DNA from: Haloarchaeobius salinus
GTDB lineage: Archaea; Halobacteriota; Halobacteria; Halobacteriales; Natrialbaceae
Assembly: GCF_024464185.1 (NCBI RefSeq)
Contig: NZ_JANHAU010000002.1
Coordinates: forward strand, 868,001-932,000
Reading direction: 5' to 3'
DNA: 64,000 bases
The notes under the pieces are model-generated. The model worked only from the letters and a program-made list of their open reading frames with translations, did not search any database and was not told the DNA's origin. Position numbers and translations under genes: made by a program. Positions 36,690 through 46,207 of this stretch are shown here, one piece after another (positions within the stretch are counted from its first letter, which is position 1; each line of letters opens with the position of its first letter).

Positions 36690-38534
36690 ATGTACGAACA
36701 CGACGTCATCGTGGTCGGTGGCGGTGGCGCGGGACTCCGCGCCGCCATCGCGGCCCAGGAAGAAGGAGCGGACGTGGCTATCGTCACGAAACTCCACCCC
36801 GTCCGTAGCCATACAGGCGCGGCAGAGGGTGGCATCAACGCGGCACTGCGCGAGGGCGACGACTGGGAACTCCACGCCTACGACACGATGAAGGGGTCGG
36901 ACTACCTCGGCGACGCCCCCGCCATCGAGACGCTGGCGCAGGACGCCCCCGAGGAGGTCTTCCAGATTGAGCACTGGGGCATGCCGTTCTCCCGCGAGGA
37001 GGACGGTCGCGTCTCCCAGCGCCCGTTCGGCGGGCTCTCGTTCCCGCGCACCACCTACGCCGGTGCCGAGACCGGACACCACCTGCTGCATACGATGTAC
37101 GAGCAGGTCGTCAAGCGGGGCATCCAGGTGTACGACGAGTGGTACGTGATGGACCTCGCCGTCACCGACGAGGAGACGCCCGAGGAGCGCTCCTGTCACG
37201 GCATCGTCGCCTACGACGTCCAGTCCGGCGAGATTGCCGGCTTCAAGGCCAACGACGGGGTCATCCTCGCGACCGGCGGTCCGGGACAGGCGTTCGACCA
37301 CACGACCAACGCGGTCGCCTGCACCGGCGACGGCTACGCGATGGCCTACCGTGCCGGCGTCCCGATGGAGGACATGGAGTTCGTCCAGTTCCACCCGACG
37401 ACGCTGCCGAGCACGGGCGTGCTCATCTCCGAGGGCGTCCGCGGCGAGGGTGGCATCCTCTACAACGCCGACGGCGAGCGGTTCATGTTCGAGCACGGCT
37501 ACGCGAACAACGACGGCGAGCTCGCCTCCCGTGACGTGGTCTCGCGCGCGGAGCTCACCGAGGTCAACGCGGGACGCGGCTTCGAGGACGAGTACGTCAT
37601 GCTCGACATGCGCCACCTCGGCGAGGAGCGCATCGTCGACCGCCTGGAGAACATCCTCCACCTCGCGGAGGACTTCGAGGGCGTCGACGGGCTGAAGGAG
37701 CCGATGCCGGTCAAGCCCGGCCAGCACTACGAGATGGGCGGCATCGAGACCGACGAGAACGGCCACACCTGCATCGACGGGCTCTACGCGGCCGGCGAGA
37801 CGGCCTGCGTCTCGGTCCACGGCGCGAACCGCCTCGGCGGCAACGCCCTGCCCGAACTCATCGTCTTCGGCGCCCGGGCCGGCAAGCACGCCGCCGGCGG
37901 CGACCTCGGCGAGGCCCAGATCGAGACGGGCGAGCGCGGCGACATCGAGTACGACGAGACCGAACTGCCGTACCAGCCCGGCGAGGTCGGCATGGACACC
38001 GGCCCCTCGGGCGGAGTCGCGGCCGACGGCGGTGCGGTCGCGGCCGACGCCGACGCGGTCGTCGAGCGGGAGGTCGAGGCCCAGCGCGAGCGCGTCTCCA
38101 CGCTGATGGAGCGCGACGAGGGCGTCCAGCACTCCCAGATCCGCGCGGACCTCCAGAAGACGATGACGCAGAACGTCAACGTCTTCCGCGAGGAGGAGGG
38201 CCTGAAGCAGGCACTCCGTGACATCCGCGAGATTCGCGAGGCCTACCAGGACGTCTACGTCGACGACCCGTCGCGGACGTTCAACACGGACCTCCAGCAG
38301 ACCATCGAGACGCGCAACCTCATCGACGTCGCCGAGACCATCACGCTCGGCGCGCTCGTGCGCACGGAGTTCCGTGGCGCGCACTGGCGCGCGGAGCACC
38401 AGGAGCGCAAGGACGACGAGTGGCTGAAGCACACGCTCGTCGGCTGGAACGACGGCGACCCGACCATCTTCTACCGCCCGACCATCCTCGAGGGCGAGAA
38501 CAAGACGTACGAGCCGAAGGAACGGTCCTACTGA
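36690..38534 (+). CDS. sdhA: Succinate dehydrogenase flavoprotein subunit SdhA
   Basis: A 614-residue flavoprotein. The FAD Rossmann motif is 'DVIVVGGGGAGLRAAIAA' (5-22). The covalent-FAD His is in 'RSHTGAAEGGINAAL' (His 41). Dicarboxylate-site features are 'FVQFHPTTL', 'GEGGILYNADGERFM' and 'TACVSVHGANRLGGNALPELIVFG'. Length and order are typical of haloarchaeal SdhA, last in sdhCDBA and 6 bases after sdhB. It oxidises succinate to fumarate in the TCA cycle. Confidence 0.96.
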   Translation: MYEHDVIVVGGGGAGLRAAIAAQEEGADVAIVTKLHPVRSHTGAAEGGINAALREGDDWELHAYDTMKGSDYLGDAPAIETLAQDAPEEVFQIEHWGMPFSREEDGRVSQRPFGGLSFPRTTYAGAETGHHLLHTMYEQVVKRGIQVYDEWYVMDLAVTDEETPEERSCHGIVAYDVQSGEIAGFKANDGVILATGGPGQAFDHTTNAVACTGDGYAMAYRAGVPMEDMEFVQFHPTTLPSTGVLISEGVRGEGGILYNADGERFMFEHGYANNDGELASRDVVSRAELTEVNAGRGFEDEYVMLDMRHLGEERIVDRLENILHLAEDFEGVDGLKEPMPVKPGQHYEMGGIETDENGHTCIDGLYAAGETACVSVHGANRLGGNALPELIVFGARAGKHAAGGDLGEAQIETGERGDIEYDETELPYQPGEVGMDTGPSGGVAADGGAVAADADAVVEREVEAQRERVSTLMERDEGVQHSQIRADLQKTMTQNVNVFREEEGLKQALRDIREIREAYQDVYVDDPSRTFNTDLQQTIETRNLIDVAETITLGALVRTEFRGAHWRAEHQERKDDEWLKHTLVGWNDGDPTIFYRPTILEGENKTYEPKERSY

Positions 38535-38591
38535 GGGCCGCAGTTCGGCCGGCGGGTTTTTGCTGTCGACTGCACCCCACCAGTTCGCCGG

Positions 38592-38741
38592 CTACGGGAG
38601 GATGCCGGCGGCCTCCGGCGTCGGCATGTACAACATCACCAGGAGGATGAGGAGGGCGAGGACGACGAGCCCGACGAGCCTGGCGCGCGGCATGGACTCC
38701 GGCCTGCTGCGGGCCGCAGAGGGGGGTCGACCGCGTGACAT
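38592..38741 (-). CDS. Possible 49-residue single-helix membrane protein
   Basis: A short frame downstream of sdhA on the opposite strand gives a basic N-terminus (MSRGRPPSAARSRPE), then one hydrophobic helix 'LVGLVVLALLILLVMLYM' and a short tail. Basic-inside charge and a clean 18-residue hydrophobic stretch argue for a real small membrane protein. Its size and lack of any known relative leave doubt. An inner start at 38690 (MPRARLVG) is possible. Confidence 0.5.
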   Translation of the reverse strand: MSRGRPPSAARSRPESMPRARLVGLVVLALLILLVMLYMPTPEAAGILP

Positions 38742-38823
38742 GGCTCACCGTACGACGGCTGGCGTAAAATAACTACTTCCAGACACACGACGACGTTCGA
38801 CCACGGGGAGTCCCTGGCCGCCC

Positions 38824-39021
38824 TCACAGCCCGAGCGCGGTGAACAGGTCGTCGATGGTCACCCCGAGCTCCGACATCACCTGGAAGCCGAGGAAGATAC
38901 CGACGATACCCATGATGCCCGCGAGGTTCGGCGGGGCGGGGATGGGGATCTCGACGAACTTGAACAGCGCACCGACCGTGAAGCCGGTGAGCGTGGCGAG
39001 GACGACCTGCGTGGCGTTCAT
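38824..39021 (-). CDS. XapX-domain small membrane protein
   Basis: A 65-residue protein with two hydrophobic segments ('VVLATLTGFTVGALFKFVEIP' is the first, 'GIMGIVGIFLGFQVMSEL' the second). The 'FTVGALFKFVEIPIPAPPNLAGIMGIVGI' region (N-terminal half) is the XapX signature with its P-rich turn. XapX proteins are small membrane proteins of unknown role found in bacteria and archaea. Single gene, minus strand. Confidence 0.88.
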   Translation of the reverse strand: MNATQVVLATLTGFTVGALFKFVEIPIPAPPNLAGIMGIVGIFLGFQVMSELGVTIDDLFTALGL

Positions 39022-39153
39022 GGCAACCTCAGTGGTCTCTCGTCCGCGACCAAAAGCCGTTCCATTCCGGATAGGGTCGTGCTACCGCATGCGCACGATC
39101 TCGCCCCGGAGTCGCCGCGGTGTCACGTTCTCGTGAATCGGGAACTACAGCCT

Positions 39154-39194
39154 GTATATACGTCCTGTCCGAACATCTGTATGAGTGTAGGAGG
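39154..39194 (+). promoter_or_regulatory. TATA box and Shine-Dalgarno site of the doxX gene
   Basis: TATATAC-like bases at 39154-39160 lie about 45 bases before the ATG at 39203. GGAGG at 39190-39194 is 8 bases before that 39203 ATG. This is a short-leader transcript with a good ribosome site, in contrast to the many likely leaderless genes in the window. Confidence 0.6.
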
Positions 39195-39202
39195 AAAGAA
39201 CA

Positions 39203-39772
39203 ATGGCAACCAACCAACTATCGGCCGGCGCGAACACGTTCGAGAGCAAACTCGGTGGCATCACCGTCAAGGGCAAGGCACACAGCCTGAGCGCGTGGTT
39301 CGTGCTCGCACTCCGGCTGATGATGGGGTACGCGTTCCTCTACGCCGGCTGGGACAAGGTCGCAGCCGGCGGGTGGACGGCGAACGGGTACATTGAGAAC
39401 GTCGCGGCGGCGAACGGCAACCCGCTCGAGGGCATGTTCGCGGCCATGGCGGCCTCCCCCATGTTCATGGACTTCGTGAACGTCGCCGTCCCGTGGGGTG
39501 AGGTCCTCATCGGCCTCGGGCTCCTCGTCGGTGCGCTGACCCGCCTCGCGGCGTTCTTCGGCGCGCTCATGATGCTCATGTTCTACTTCGGGAACTGGAG
39601 CGTCGAACACGGCGTCATCAACGGCGACTTCGCCTACATGCTCGTGTTCCTGGCCATCGCGGCGTTCGGTGCGGGCCGCATCCTCGGCCTGGACACCTAC
39701 ATCGAGCGGTACGAGCTCGGTGGCGAACCCCTCGTCGAGAAGTACCCGTCGCTCCGCTACATCCTCGGTTGA
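39203..39772 (+). CDS. DoxX family membrane protein
   Basis: A 189-residue membrane protein with four hydrophobic helices ('WFVLALRLMMGYAFLYAGWDK', 'FVNVAVPWGEVLIGLGLLVGALT', 'LAAFFGALMMLMFYFGNW' and 'YMLVFLAIAAFGAGRILGLDTYIE', shown in part). 'ALRLMMGYAFLYAGWDK' is the DoxX opening signature. Family members relate to the DoxD subunit of the Acidianus thiosulfate:quinone oxidoreductase, but most have unknown roles. The start is supported by a ribosome site 8 bases upstream. Confidence 0.9.
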   Translation: MATNQLSAGANTFESKLGGITVKGKAHSLSAWFVLALRLMMGYAFLYAGWDKVAAGGWTANGYIENVAAANGNPLEGMFAAMAASPMFMDFVNVAVPWGEVLIGLGLLVGALTRLAAFFGALMMLMFYFGNWSVEHGVINGDFAYMLVFLAIAAFGAGRILGLDTYIERYELGGEPLVEKYPSLRYILG

Positions 39773-39821
39773 GGCGGCAGCGTCCGGGTTTCGGCTTTTC
39801 CTTTGGCTCTGTTTCGGTTCT

Positions 39822-40115
39822 TCAGTGCAGCCTGTCGTAGAGCACATCACCGACGAGCCCACCCACCAGCAGCGGGAGGATGAGGAAGCCACCGACCTGC
39901 AGCAGGACGAGCGTCGCCCAGCGGGTCAGTGGCTCCTGTGGCGGCCAGATGGCTTCGAGCAGGAAGCCGGTGATGTATCCCCAGAAGACGACGACGAGCA
40001 CGGCCGCCACGACCGCCGAGCTGGCGAGTCTGAACCGCAGCCGTCCCCAGTTCCGGCTCCGGTCCTCGCCGACACCCGGCGGGTCGGGCCACTCGCGGTC
40101 GTCGTCACGTGCCAT
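39822..40115 (-). CDS. Small two-helix membrane protein
   Basis: A 97-residue protein of unknown function. An acidic, Arg-containing N-terminus (MARDDDREWPDPPGVGEDRSRNW) is followed by two helices, 'LASSAVVAAVLVVVFWGYITGFLLEA' (about 30-55, split) and 'WATLVLLQVGGFLILPLLVGGLVGDVLY'. It is convergent with doxX. The start is the ATG at 40115; a much longer frame upstream is not supported. Confidence 0.75.
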   Translation of the reverse strand: MARDDDREWPDPPGVGEDRSRNWGRLRFRLASSAVVAAVLVVVFWGYITGFLLEAIWPPQEPLTRWATLVLLQVGGFLILPLLVGGLVGDVLYDRLH

Positions 40116-40329
40116 ACCGGGTCTAGCGGAGGGGGACACATGAACGCCGCGCTCGCTGTCGGGTCGCGGGGTCGGCGACGGCGATCGGTCACGCGTCGAC
40201 AACCGGCGAGCCCGAGGAACGCCCGGTTCCTGCGCAGGCCGATGGACCCGCCGGTCGTCGCCGCGCTCACTGTCTCGAACCGGAACGATTCCGCGCAAAA
40301 ACCCGTTCCTCGCGGCAGCGATTGCCCCT

Positions 40330-41142
40330 TCAGAGTTCGATGCGCTCGACGAGCTCGTCGGTCTCGTCGGCCTGGACGGCGACGATGCGGACCTGTTCCT
40401 CGAGCATCGAGTCGCGGAGCTTCGCCTTCAGTAGGTTGTCGACCTGGTAGACGCCGGCCGCGCTCGTCATCTCGATCTCGACGAGCACGGGGTAGTCGTC
40501 GCCGGTCTGCAGCGAGACGTTCCGGATGGCCTGACTGGAGAGGGTGTCGATGCCGCGTCCGCCCTTCTTGTACGGGATACGCGAGCGACCGCGCTCCATG
40601 TCGAGCGCGTCGGCGATGCGGACGACGCCCGCCTCGCGGGTCAGGGGCTGTTCCTCGGTGTGGTGGCAGAGGATGGCGTGCAGCACCTCGCCCTTCACGC
40701 GTACGGCGTCGGGTTTCGTGTAGAACTCGGGGAGGATGCGGTCCAGCTCGTCGGCCGCCAGCGGGATGGAGTAGTAGGAGTGCGAGTCGCGGTGGACGAC
40801 GTGGCCGATGTCGTGCAGCGTCGCCGCGAGTGCGATGATGACCGGTTCGTCGGCTTCCTCGAGGCCCTGCTGGCTCGCGCCGTTGAACTCGATGCCCGCC
40901 TGCTTGAGCAGGTCGTAGAGACAGAGCGCCCGGTGGCGGACGATGGAGATGTGCTTCGAGCCGTGGTCGTTGTACCCCTTCCGGTCGACGGCGTTGACGT
41001 TCTGGGCCTCGAGGTAGGTCGTGATCTCGGGGTCGTTCTCGACGAAGTCGAGCACGTCGTTCAGTCGGTCATCGGGGAAGGCGTGGGGCTCGCCGGGGCG
41101 GTAGATACGGCCCGCAGACTGGCCGTCTTCGGTGTCACTCAT
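40330..41142 (-). CDS. HD-domain phosphohydrolase
   Basis: A 270-residue protein of the HD superfamily of metal-dependent phosphohydrolases. Metal-site features are 'DHGSKHISIVRHRAL' (His), 'TLHDIGHVVHRDSH' (the HD pair and following His residues), 'GEVLHAILCHHTEE', and 'GVVRIADALDMERG' (the late Asp). Nucleotide or cyclic-nucleotide phosphate hydrolysis is the usual activity. The specific substrate is unknown. Start ATG of MSDTEDGQSA. Confidence 0.88.
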   Translation of the reverse strand: MSDTEDGQSAGRIYRPGEPHAFPDDRLNDVLDFVENDPEITTYLEAQNVNAVDRKGYNDHGSKHISIVRHRALCLYDLLKQAGIEFNGASQQGLEEADEPVIIALAATLHDIGHVVHRDSHSYYSIPLAADELDRILPEFYTKPDAVRVKGEVLHAILCHHTEEQPLTREAGVVRIADALDMERGRSRIPYKKGGRGIDTLSSQAIRNVSLQTGDDYPVLVEIEMTSAAGVYQVDNLLKAKLRDSMLEEQVRIVAVQADETDELVERIEL

Positions 41143-41186
41143 ACCGTCTCACTCGTCTCCCCGAGTACAAAAGGAGCAGGGTGCGC

Positions 41187-41422
41187 TCAGTCGTCGCCGG
41201 CCTCGACTGGACCGGACGCGGCAGCCGTGGTGGCCTCGCGAACGGCAGGTCGACCGATACGCCGAAGGACGGTCGCGCCGACATCTTCGCGGTTCGAGAG
41301 CCGGTCGCGGAACGTACACAGTTCGTCCGTGCAGACGCTCGTGAACGCTCCGGCGAAGAACGCGGGACGACGGGAGCTGCCCGTTCGGAGAGGGTGACCT
41401 GTTCGACGCCGCCGTTCGCCAT
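41187..41422 (-). pseudogene. Candidate small gene broken by a frameshift
   Basis: From the ATG at 41422 the frame reads MANGGVEQVTLSERAAPVVPR, which looks haloarchaeal, and then turns into an implausible S/R/P-rich tail. From about 41361 the neighbouring frame reads FFAGAFTSVCTDELC...EAGDD and stops at 41187-41189. Joining the two by a single-base shift near 41360 gives a plausible protein of about 77 residues. The shift could be real decay or a sequence error. No function recognised. Confidence 0.35.
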
Positions 41423-41579
41423 CGGTACCGCGAAATCGGGTGCGTCGCCGCCTCAGTCAACTATCGACGGCACTCGGGAGTGGACCGAAAAGCGCCGTTC
41501 GGTTACCAACTTCACCTCAGTTTCACATATGGGTCGAGCAAAAAGGTTATAATTACCACCGGGCAAGCATCGCGTAGAG

Positions 41580-41909
41580 ATGGCACTTGCAACCACACCG
41601 CTGTTCGTCGGCGGACTGGGCGCTCCCGAAGTCGTGCTCATCTTCCTCGTGGTCGTGCTCCTCTTCGGAGCCAACAAGATTCCGAAGATCGCACGCTCCA
41701 CCGGTGAGGCGATGGGTGAATTCCAGAAGGGGCGAGAAGAGGTCGAACAGGAACTCGAAGAGATTCGCGATGGCGCGTCGGTAGACGCTGGCTCCAGCAG
41801 CTCCGGCTCCAGCAGCACCGGCTCCAGCGCCTCGGACGCGACGGTCGAACCGGACCCGATCGATACGGAGTCCGAAACCGAGACGGAGACCGAGTCCGAC
41901 TCGAACTGA
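41580..41909 (+). CDS. tatA: Twin-arginine translocase subunit TatA
   Basis: A 109-residue TatA/E-type subunit. A short N-terminus (LFVGGLGAPE) leads to one hydrophobic helix 'VVLIFLVVVLLFGANKIPK' containing the conserved FG-x-N/x-K-x-P hinge, then an amphipathic helix ('RSTGEAMGEFQKGREEVEQELEEI') and a Ser/Glu-rich disordered tail. Haloarchaea export most proteins by Tat, so this is a core function. A TATA-like GGTTATAATT lies about 35 bases before the ATG. TatC genes are not in the window. Confidence 0.93.
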   Translation: MALATTPLFVGGLGAPEVVLIFLVVVLLFGANKIPKIARSTGEAMGEFQKGREEVEQELEEIRDGASVDAGSSSSGSSSTGSSASDATVEPDPIDTESETETETESDSN

Positions 41910-41937
41910 CCGGCTTTTTTCGCTGACGAGATATCGA

Positions 41938-42010
41938 GGGCGTGTGGCCTAGTGGATAGGGCGGACGGTTCCTAACCTTCAGATCGCGGGTTCGAATCCC
42001 GCCACGCCCG
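41938..42010 (+). tRNA. tRNA-Arg (anticodon CCT)
   Basis: Acceptor GGGCGTG pairs fully with CACGCCC, then discriminator G. The D-arm is GCCT/GGGC, the anticodon loop TTCCTAA gives CCT (codon AGG), and the T-arm is GCGGG-TTCGAAT-CCCGC. The anticodon stem GACGG/CCTTC has one C-T mismatch. No CCA is encoded. Confidence 0.9.
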
Positions 42011-42499
42011 CTGGCTCCGTTTCGCTCAGTCGCCGGGCGTGTCGACCTTTCGCTCGCTCTGGTCGCGAGCGGGAGCCCACCTCGTCCACGAGAGGCGGGT
42101 CTGCCGGGGGTGTGGGTTCCACGTGCGACAGCACGGGGTGTCGGATCGTGTCGAGGAGTAGGCAGCTTCGTTCGCGGTTGCACGCGACCCGCGAGTGCGC
42201 GTGGGAACACGATGTGGTCGTCCGACACGGCCGCGTATAACGGTTTGATGAGCGAGGGGCCCGCCAAAACCGACACTTAATTCTGTCCATTCGGCCGCGT
42301 ATGCGCACCAGTGGGGTTTGATATTATTCAGGTTACTTGGAAAATAAGTAGATACGTAGCTACCGAGGCTGACCGATAACCGCAATCAGGCGGCGGGGTA
42401 ATCCGAGAATAACTAACGATTCTGACTAGATGGCGGCCTGGATTTCAAATCTGATAACCGGTGGAAGGTTTTTTGCTCGCGTAGGAAAAGGGGTAGTCA
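42011..42499. other. Intergenic region between tRNA-Arg(CCT) and the pilus operon
   Basis: About 490 bases with no convincing gene. Bases 42300-42480 are AT-richer than the surroundings, with a run 'GGTTTTTT' about 30 bases before the pilB ATG, and probably hold the pilus operon promoter. Short antisense frames here lack haloarchaeal protein character. I see no copy of the tRNA 3' end that would mark an integration site. Confidence 0.5.
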
Positions 42500-45400
42500 A
42501 TGGCTGTTAACGACGCCGACGGTTCCGAGGCGGATCAGTTCGAGGGGACTGATGAATCGGCCTCCACGTCGGGTGACGGCCCCCCTGAAGGTCCGGTCGA
42601 GGGCTCGGACACCAGAGTGGGCGAGTACACGTGGCGGGACTTCATGCAGGAATTCGGGTACGAGGACGAAGTCTCGACGCTGTACGCTGGCGTCAACCGA
42701 CAGACGACGGAGGACTCGGAGCGACTCGGACTGGGCAACAGCGAGGGCGAAGTGGCGACGGCACCGCACGGGTCTGCGTGGGACGAGGTCGAGTTCGACC
42801 CCGAGGTGTACCTGGGCTACCACCCGGACGAACTCGCCGAGAAGATAACCGACCACGCGGGCGCGAACGGCAAGTGGCTCTGGCAGGAGTTCGCCGCGTA
42901 CTGCGACCCCGAGACCACTCCAGTCGTCAAGGACGAGTGGACGTGGGAGCACTTCAAGTGGGAGTACCACTACGAGGAGGACGGCTCCATCCCGACCGAC
43001 TCGGCCGGCGAGAAGGTAGCGTTCGACGAGGAGGAGTACCTCGGCTTCGACGTCGAGGACACCGAGGGCGTCCTGAGTCAGGCCGACGACTTCGCACAGG
43101 AGCTCGACGACCTCGTCGAGGAGCGCACCGTGAACGTCACGCACGAGGACGAGGACGAGTTCTTCTCGACCGAGGCTGGCAACACGACGGTCGTCAACCG
43201 GTACGACCTCGAGAAGGCGGTTCCGGACGAGAAGAAACTCCACTTCCGCGAGGAGGAGCGCTACTGGGTGAACAAGCCGTACGCGTTCGTCATCATCTTC
43301 CACTCCGAGAAGGAGAACGAGAAGAAGTACTACGCCATCGAGCCGCACATGAACGAGATCGAGGACGACCTCCAGGAGTTCATGTCCGGCAAGCTCCGGA
43401 CCGCCATCAAGTACTCCGACGACGAGGTCACCGTCGAAGGCGACGAGGACGCCCGGCGGGCGGTCATCGACCGCGAGACGAAGCGGCTGCTGAAGCGGTA
43501 CGATCTGTTCTCGGGGAAGACACGCGGGCGTGGCTCGTCCGGCGGTGCGGGCGGTATCGTCCAGCAGATCCGCGAGATGTTCGACACCGCTGACGAGAGC
43601 GAGAGCGTCGACACCGTCGACGGAGACGAACCGACAGCCGAGGAACTCGACGGTATCAGGGCACGTCCGGAGCCCGCCGTGGTCGCGGAGAACGCCGACA
43701 CGCTCAACGAGTACCAGGTCGAGAAGCTGCTCTACCTGCTGAAACGGAACTTCATCGGCTACGAGCGCATCGACCCCATCAAACACGACATCAACGTGGA
43801 GGACATCTCCTGTAACGGGCACAACTCGCCCGTGTTCGTCTACCACAGCGGCTACGAGCAGATCATCTCCAACATCTTCCACGGCCACCACGAGCTGGAC
43901 GACTTCGTCGTCAAGCTGGCCCAGCGCTCGGGCAAGGGCATCTCGAAGCGGCGACCGCAGGTCGACGCGACGTTGCCGGACGGTTCGCGTGCCCAGCTCA
44001 CGCTCGGACGCGAGGTGTCCGACCACGGGACGAACTACACCATCCGTCAGTTCAACGACGTCCCGTTCACCCCCATCGACCTCATCAACTGGAACACGTT
44101 CTCGCTCGACGAGATGGCGTTCCTCTGGCTCTGCATCGAGAACCACAAGTCCCTCATCTTCGCCGGCGGTACCGCGTCCGGGAAGACGACGAGCCTGAAC
44201 GCCATCTCGCTGTTCATCCCCTCGAACTCGAAGATCGTCTCCATCGAGGACACGCGCGAGGTCGAGCTGCCCCAGCGGAACTGGATCGCCAGCGTCACCC
44301 GTCCGTCGTTCAGCGAGGACAGCCAGGGTGACGTCGACGAGTTCGACCTGCTGGAGGCCGCACTCCGTCAGCGCCCCGACTACATCGTCATGGGTGAGAT
44401 CCGTGGCGAGGAGGGTCGGACGCTGTTCCAGGTCATGTCGACCGGCCACACCACGTACACCACGTTCCACGCTGACTCCGTGGGCGAGGTCCTGAAGCGG
44501 TTCACCACGGACCCCATCAACGTCTCGAAGACGATGTTCACCGCGCTGGACCTGGTGTCCATCCAGACCCAGACGCGTGTCAGCGGCAACAAGGTCCGTC
44601 GGAACCGCAACATCACCGAGATCAACCACTACGACGCCGAGAACGACGAGATCAACGTCCAGGACGTCTACCAGTGGCAGGCCGAGACGGACGAGTTCCT
44701 GAAGATGGGCGAGTCGAACACGCTCGAGGAGATCGAGTTCGACCGCGGCTGGAACCGCGAGCGCCTGGAGAACGAGCTGTTCCAGCGCCGGGTGATCCTC
44801 GCCTACCTCATCAAGAACGGGCTCAGCAAGTACGTCGAGGTCGCCGCGACGGTGCAGGCGTTCGTCAACGACCCCGAGACCATCCTCGCGCTCATCGCGA
44901 ACGGGCAGCTGGAGGAGAGCCTCGACGACCTGCGCGAGATGGAGTCCGTCTACATCGACGTCGACCCGGAGGACGAGGAGCTCGTCCCCCGACCGGACCC
45001 CGACGACGAGACGTACAACCTCGCCCAGGACATCCTCGAGCGCGCCGAGGAGTCGCTGTTCGAGGAGTACCGCGACAAGGAGCTCAGCGGCCTCGGCATC
45101 GAGTCCGCCATCTCCGGCTCCGGGATGGAAGAGGAGGCCGACGAGATCGAGGCCGAACCGGGCGACGGCGACTTCGACTTCGGCGACTCCGTCGGCAGCG
45201 ACGACGACCCGTTCGACCTCGGGGACGACGACGGCGAGGACTTCTCGTTCTCCGGCACGGACGAGGAGGTCGAGGACGGCCCGTCCTGGCTGAACGACGA
45301 GGGCGACGGCTTCGACTTCGGTGAGGACGCCGGCTTCGGTGCGAGTTCGGACGACACCGCCGAGGCGGGAGCCGACGCTGAAGCGGGCGGCGGCACCGAA

Positions 45401-46207
45401 CCGGCACCGGCGGGCACGCCGGAGCTCGAGGCGGGAACGAGTGCCGCGGACGAGGACGCGACCGACGACGGGGTGGACGGCGAGGTGCCGGTCGCCGACG
45501 CGTCGACCACCGACGATGCCGACGGCGAGACGCTCGAACTCGAGGAGGGTGCGAGCGACGTGAGCGCGGAGTTCCCGGCGCTCGACGAGGGCCAGGAGGA
45601 GCCGACGGCCGGCGGTACGGACGACGGGTCGACGTTCGACGACGGCGACGACGGGCCTATTTTCTCGGACGCCGACGATTCGGGAGGCGAGTCGATGTTC
45701 GACGCTGGCGTACAGGACGACGCGGCGGCCGAGCCGGCGGCATCCGAGGCCGACGCGCCCGACGCGTCGGTCGAGGACGCGACGGACCCAGCCGCGGAGG
45801 AGGTTGGCGACGCCGACACGGCAGCTGTCGCCGACGACTCCGGGGAGGCGGCCGCCGATCCGGCGAGCGAACCCGAAGACGCCCCCATCGACGACGAGGA
45901 GGCGTTCTTCGGCGGCGAGGACGAGCAGTTCTTCGAGGAGGACGACGAGGAGGTAGACTCCATCTTCGGGGACGAGAGCGGCGGTATCTTCAGTGGCAGC
46001 GACGAGGACGAGGCAGAGGACGACGGTGGGATGTTCGGCTCCGCCCTCGAGGAGAGCGAGGAGGACGCCGATGGGATGTTCGACGACAGCGAGGACGACG
46101 ACAGCATCTTCGGTGCCGCGGACGATGCGACCGGTGGCACGGACGGCGAGGACAGCGTCTTCGGCGACGACGGGGAGGAGGAAGGCGACGACGGTGATGC
46201 GGAATGA
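42500..46207 (+). CDS. pilB: Type IV pilus/secretion ATPase PilB with long acidic C-terminal tail
   Basis: A 1235-residue VirB11/GspE-type secretion ATPase. Residues about 30-480 form a charged N-terminal region and N-domain ('DISCNGHNSPVFVYHSGYEQ'). Walker A is 'FAGGTASGKTTSLNA' (about 553-567), the Asp box 'SIEDTREVELPQ', Walker B 'DYIVMGEIRGEEG' (about 627-639), and the His box 'TGHTTYTTFHAD'. Residues about 880-1235 are almost pure D, E, G, A and S with short F-containing motifs and no fold, longer than in any homologue I recall. It powers assembly of an adhesive pilus with PilC, whose gene overlaps by ATGA. Confidence 0.93.
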   Translation: MAVNDADGSEADQFEGTDESASTSGDGPPEGPVEGSDTRVGEYTWRDFMQEFGYEDEVSTLYAGVNRQTTEDSERLGLGNSEGEVATAPHGSAWDEVEFDPEVYLGYHPDELAEKITDHAGANGKWLWQEFAAYCDPETTPVVKDEWTWEHFKWEYHYEEDGSIPTDSAGEKVAFDEEEYLGFDVEDTEGVLSQADDFAQELDDLVEERTVNVTHEDEDEFFSTEAGNTTVVNRYDLEKAVPDEKKLHFREEERYWVNKPYAFVIIFHSEKENEKKYYAIEPHMNEIEDDLQEFMSGKLRTAIKYSDDEVTVEGDEDARRAVIDRETKRLLKRYDLFSGKTRGRGSSGGAGGIVQQIREMFDTADESESVDTVDGDEPTAEELDGIRARPEPAVVAENADTLNEYQVEKLLYLLKRNFIGYERIDPIKHDINVEDISCNGHNSPVFVYHSGYEQIISNIFHGHHELDDFVVKLAQRSGKGISKRRPQVDATLPDGSRAQLTLGREVSDHGTNYTIRQFNDVPFTPIDLINWNTFSLDEMAFLWLCIENHKSLIFAGGTASGKTTSLNAISLFIPSNSKIVSIEDTREVELPQRNWIASVTRPSFSEDSQGDVDEFDLLEAALRQRPDYIVMGEIRGEEGRTLFQVMSTGHTTYTTFHADSVGEVLKRFTTDPINVSKTMFTALDLVSIQTQTRVSGNKVRRNRNITEINHYDAENDEINVQDVYQWQAETDEFLKMGESNTLEEIEFDRGWNRERLENELFQRRVILAYLIKNGLSKYVEVAATVQAFVNDPETILALIANGQLEESLDDLREMESVYIDVDPEDEELVPRPDPDDETYNLAQDILERAEESLFEEYRDKELSGLGIESAISGSGMEEEADEIEAEPGDGDFDFGDSVGSDDDPFDLGDDDGEDFSFSGTDEEVEDGPSWLNDEGDGFDFGEDAGFGASSDDTAEAGADAEAGGGTEPAPAGTPELEAGTSAADEDATDDGVDGEVPVADASTTDDADGETLELEEGASDVSAEFPALDEGQEEPTAGGTDDGSTFDDGDDGPIFSDADDSGGESMFDAGVQDDAAAEPAASEADAPDASVEDATDPAAEEVGDADTAAVADDSGEAAADPASEPEDAPIDDEEAFFGGEDEQFFEEDDEEVDSIFGDESGGIFSGSDEDEAEDDGGMFGSALEESEEDADGMFDDSEDDDSIFGAADDATGGTDGEDSVFGDDGEEEGDDGDAE

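Noticed and set aside
42497-44629. 710-residue minus-strand frame opposite pilB
   Set aside because: Shadow of pilB in GC-rich DNA; no domain, and composition rich in V, D, R and L as expected for antisense of an acidic gene.
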